Assembly: GCA_025774865.1 (NCBI GenBank)
Contig: JALGZO010000479.1
Location: 1-7,273, forward strand
DNA from: a bacterium
Lineage (GTDB): Bacteria > ARS69
Direction: 5' to 3'
Length of the DNA: 7,273 nucleotides
Positions 5,976 through 7,273 of this stretch are shown in pieces. The position numbers were made by a program, and so were the translations under genes. A model generated the notes under the pieces. The model made no database searches and was not told the origin of the DNA. It saw only the letters and a list, made by a program, of their open reading frames with translations. Positions within the stretch are counted from its first letter, which is position 1. Each line of letters opens with the position of its first letter.

Positions 5976-6532
5976 CGAAAGCAGCCGACGACGTGGTCGT
6001 TCACCATGCCGGTCGCCTGCATGAAGGCGTAGCAGATCGTCGGCCCGACAAAGGTGAATCCGCGCTTCTTCAAGCTCTTGCTCATCGCACGTGATTCGTC
6101 GGTCTCCGCCGGCAGCTCCTTCAGGGACCGGAAGCGATTTCGGATCGGCTTCCCTCCGACGAAGCTCCAGAGGTACTCGTCGAACGAACCGATCTCCTTC
6201 TTCACCGCCAGGAACGCCTTCGCGTTGCGCACGGTTCCTTCGACCTTCAGGCGGTTGCGCACGATGCCGGGGTCTTTCAGAAGCCGCTCGAGCTTCGGCT
6301 TCCGGTAGCGGGCGATCTTCACGGGATCGAAGCGGTCGAAAACCCTCCGATAGTTCTCGCGCTTCTTGAGAATGGTGATCCAGCTGAGCCCGGCCTGCGC
6401 GCCCTCGAGGATCAGAAACTCGAAGAGGGGTCGATCGTCGTGGACCGGGACGCCCCACTCCTCGTCATGGTAAGCGAGGTACAGGGGATCGGAGCCCGCC
6501 CACTCGCAGCGCTTCCTCGAACCAGACGCCAT
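5849..6532 (-). CDS. tag: DNA-3-methyladenine glycosylase I (Tag)
   Basis: This base-excision repair enzyme removes 3-methyladenine from alkylated DNA in the cytoplasm. The 227 residues align with E. coli Tag (187 aa) with an offset of 5. The structural zinc ligands C9, H22, H180 and C184 match C4, H17, H175 and C179 with identical spacing. Y21, E43 and W51 match the base-pocket residues Tyr16, Glu38 and Trp46. Conserved blocks include A-Y-H-D-E-E-W-G-V-P, L-E-G-A-Q-A-G-L-S-W, I-L-K-K-R-E-N-Y and N-D-H-V-V-G-C. The start is supported by AGGAGGG on the minus strand (about 6536-6542), a few bases before the ATG. After C184 there are 43 further residues, against 8 in E. coli; this Arg/Ser-rich tail overlaps the convergent lipoprotein gene and looks like an extension with no conserved role. 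The gene is divergent from the CYTH gene, 39 bases away. Confidence 0.96.
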   Translation of the reverse strand: MASGSRKRCEWAGSDPLYLAYHDEEWGVPVHDDRPLFEFLILEGAQAGLSWITILKKRENYRRVFDRFDPVKIARYRKPKLERLLKDPGIVRNRLKVEGTVRNAKAFLAVKKEIGSFDEYLWSFVGGKPIRNRFRSLKELPAETDESRAMSKSLKKRGFTFVGPTICYAFMQATGMVNDHVVGCFRHREVARMADGVLSGGRRSIRSSARSPHPGDEGAPVSRKSRS

Positions 6533-6553
6533 GCTCCCTCCTCGGGGCGGCGG

Positions 6554-6563
6554 ATGTTACCAT
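6554..6563. promoter_or_regulatory. Shared core between divergent tag and CYTH genes (overlapping -10-like elements)
   Basis: The 39-base divergent gap holds GATG-TTAC-CATC (6553-6564), a near-palindrome. On the plus strand TACCAT (6558-6563) is a -10-like hexamer ending 8 bases before ATG 6572. On the minus strand TAACAT (6559 to 6554) is a -10-like hexamer placed to leave a leader of about 14 bases that includes the tag Shine-Dalgarno. Each matches TATAAT at 4 of 6. No good -35 is seen for either, so this is a suggestion from position and symmetry. Confidence 0.3.
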
Positions 6564-6571
6564 CGGCTTCG

Positions 6572-7147
6572 ATGCCACGAAACGTCGAATGGAAAGGAAA
6601 GCTGCCCGACCCGTCGGAGGCGGCCGCGCGGGCGGTGGCGCTCGGCGCCGAGCTTCAGTCGGTCGAGCGGCAGAGCGACACGTATTTCCGGGTTCCGCAA
6701 GGACGGTTGAAGCTGCGGCGGCGTTGGGTGCCGGATCACGTGCCCGCGGCGGCGATTCTGCCGGCAGGGGCCGGGGAGTCGTTTGACCGCGAGCTTCCCC
6801 CGGAGCTCATCGCCTACCGGCGCCCCGATCACCCGGGCGCCCGGGTCAGCGACTACGTGCGGGTGTGCCTGGAAGAGGGCTCCGACATGGTGGCGCTGTT
6901 CGAAGCGGCGGTCGGCGTGGACGTCGAAGTCGAGAAGACGCGGCATGTGTTTGTGCACGATCGAGTGCGCATTCACCTCGACGACGTGAAGGAGTGCGGC
7001 ACGTTTCTCGAGCTCGAGGCGATCGTCGACGAACGGTGCGACGACGAGAGAGCGTCGGCCAAGATCCGGCGTCTGCTGGAGCACTTCGGGCTCGCTCTGG
7101 AGTCGTCGATTCCGGGCTCGTACCGGGAGCTCGTGCGCGGTGGGTGA
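6572..7147 (+). CDS. CYTH-domain protein (class IV adenylate cyclase / triphosphatase-like)
   Basis: This 191-residue cytoplasmic protein is one CYTH fold, a beta-tunnel that binds triphosphates and divalent metal. Visible motifs are N-V-E-W-K (4-8) in place of E-x-E-x-K, Q-S-D-T-Y-F (34-39), G-R-L-K-L-R (44-49), Y-R-R (82-84), V-E-K-T-R (120-124), R-I-H-L-D-D-V (133-139), F-L-E-L-E (145-149) and a C-terminal G-S-Y-R-E-L (182-187). E6, K8, the Arg/Lys set and E147/E149 fit nucleotide and metal binding. The first Glu of E-x-E-x-K is Asn, a change also common in bacterial CyaB-like proteins. A Pro/Ala-rich stretch of about 29 residues (51-79) is inserted between G-R-L-K-L-R and L-I-A-Y-R-R. Cyclase and inorganic or thiamine triphosphatase activity cannot be told apart from sequence. 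ATG 6572 is chosen because it begins directly before the first CYTH strand; the frame is open back to 6440, but that part lies antisense to tag. No clear Shine-Dalgarno is present. Confidence 0.87.
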   Translation: MPRNVEWKGKLPDPSEAAARAVALGAELQSVERQSDTYFRVPQGRLKLRRRWVPDHVPAAAILPAGAGESFDRELPPELIAYRRPDHPGARVSDYVRVCLEEGSDMVALFEAAVGVDVEVEKTRHVFVHDRVRIHLDDVKECGTFLELEAIVDERCDDERASAKIRRLLEHFGLALESSIPGSYRELVRGG

Positions 7148-7165
7148 GGCGATCGTCACTCCCCA

Positions 7166-7273
7166 CTAGCGCGTCCGCGTTATCTTCACCGCGCGTCGCC
7201 TCCCGCCATACTCCAGAACGGCCACGTAGACTCCCGACGCCGCCGGCCGCCCGTCCGCATCCCGGCCGTTCCA
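7166..7273 (-). CDS. C-terminal end of a probable secreted protein with FlgD-Ig/T9SS-like tail (5' end outside window)
   Basis: The minus-strand frame is open from the window edge to a TAG at 7168-7166, giving 35 residues. It reads W-N-G-R-D-A-D-G-R-P-A-A-S-G-V-Y-V, then V-L-E-Y-G-G-R-R-R-A-V-K-I-T-R-T-R at the end. This fits the last strands of the FlgD-like Ig domain/type IX-like C-terminal sorting module: W-x-G-x-D-x-x-G-x-x-x-x-S-G-x-Y, a beta strand, and a basic end. Such tails close large secreted or surface proteins in FCB-group and related bacteria, so the missing part is probably a big extracellular protein. It converges on the CYTH gene with an 18-base gap. The piece is short, so the call rests on motif spacing. 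Confidence 0.7.
   Translation of the reverse strand, partial: WNGRDADGRPAASGVYVAVLEYGGRRRAVKITRTR

Noticed and set aside
6440-6571. 44-codon upstream extension of the CYTH protein
   Set aside because: It lies antisense to the conserved N-terminus of tag, and CYTH homology begins at Met 6572.
1-7273. CRISPR arrays, insertion sequences, tRNA or long direct repeats
   Set aside because: Reading both strands showed no regularly spaced repeats, transposase motifs, terminal inverted repeats or tRNA-like cloverleafs.

Overview
This is a GC-rich, tightly packed bacterial chromosome segment. The SDH subunits closely resemble the Sdh1-type complex II known from mycobacteria. The minus-strand fragment at the right edge looks like the FlgD-Ig/type IX-like sorting tail common in secreted proteins of FCB-group and related lineages. 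Together with a lipobox lipoprotein, this suggests a high-GC, double-membrane bacterium near the FCB superphylum (for example an Eisenbacteria- or Krumholzibacteria-like lineage). That placement is inference, since no rRNA or marker gene is present.

Layout. (1) 1-694 (+): C-terminal part of an M1-family metallopeptidase, cut by the window edge. (2) 695-911: a 217-base gap with two inverted repeats and a possible promoter. (3) 912-4382 (+): complex II in the order sdhC-sdhA-sdhB, with gaps of 13 nt and then a 1-nt overlap. (4) 4387-4938 (+): an exported TPR protein whose strong ribosome binding site lies inside the end of sdhB, so it is probably co-translated with complex II. (5) 4980-5975 (+): a lipoprotein of unknown function behind a hairpin. 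(6) 5849-6532 (-): tag, 3-methyladenine DNA glycosylase I, overlapping the lipoprotein gene tail-to-tail by 127 bases. (7) 6572-7147 (+): a CYTH-domain protein divergent from tag across 39 bases. (8) 7166-7273 (-): the last 35 codons of a probable secreted protein.

How the genes work together. SdhA oxidises succinate (or reduces fumarate) at a covalently bound FAD. SdhB passes electrons through three Fe-S clusters. SdhC is a single five-helix anchor with no separate SdhD and exchanges electrons with quinone. SdhC carries an unusual Cys/His-rich segment, and SdhA has a fumarate-reductase-type Glu in its flavin site. The TPR protein may be an envelope partner of the complex. The remaining genes (DNA repair, CYTH, lipoprotein, secreted protein) look unrelated to it.

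No mobile element, CRISPR array, tRNA or rRNA was seen. The window is mostly core metabolism. The features most worth a second look are the SdhC metal-ligand-like motif, the coupled TPR gene and the very short leaders in front of two genes.
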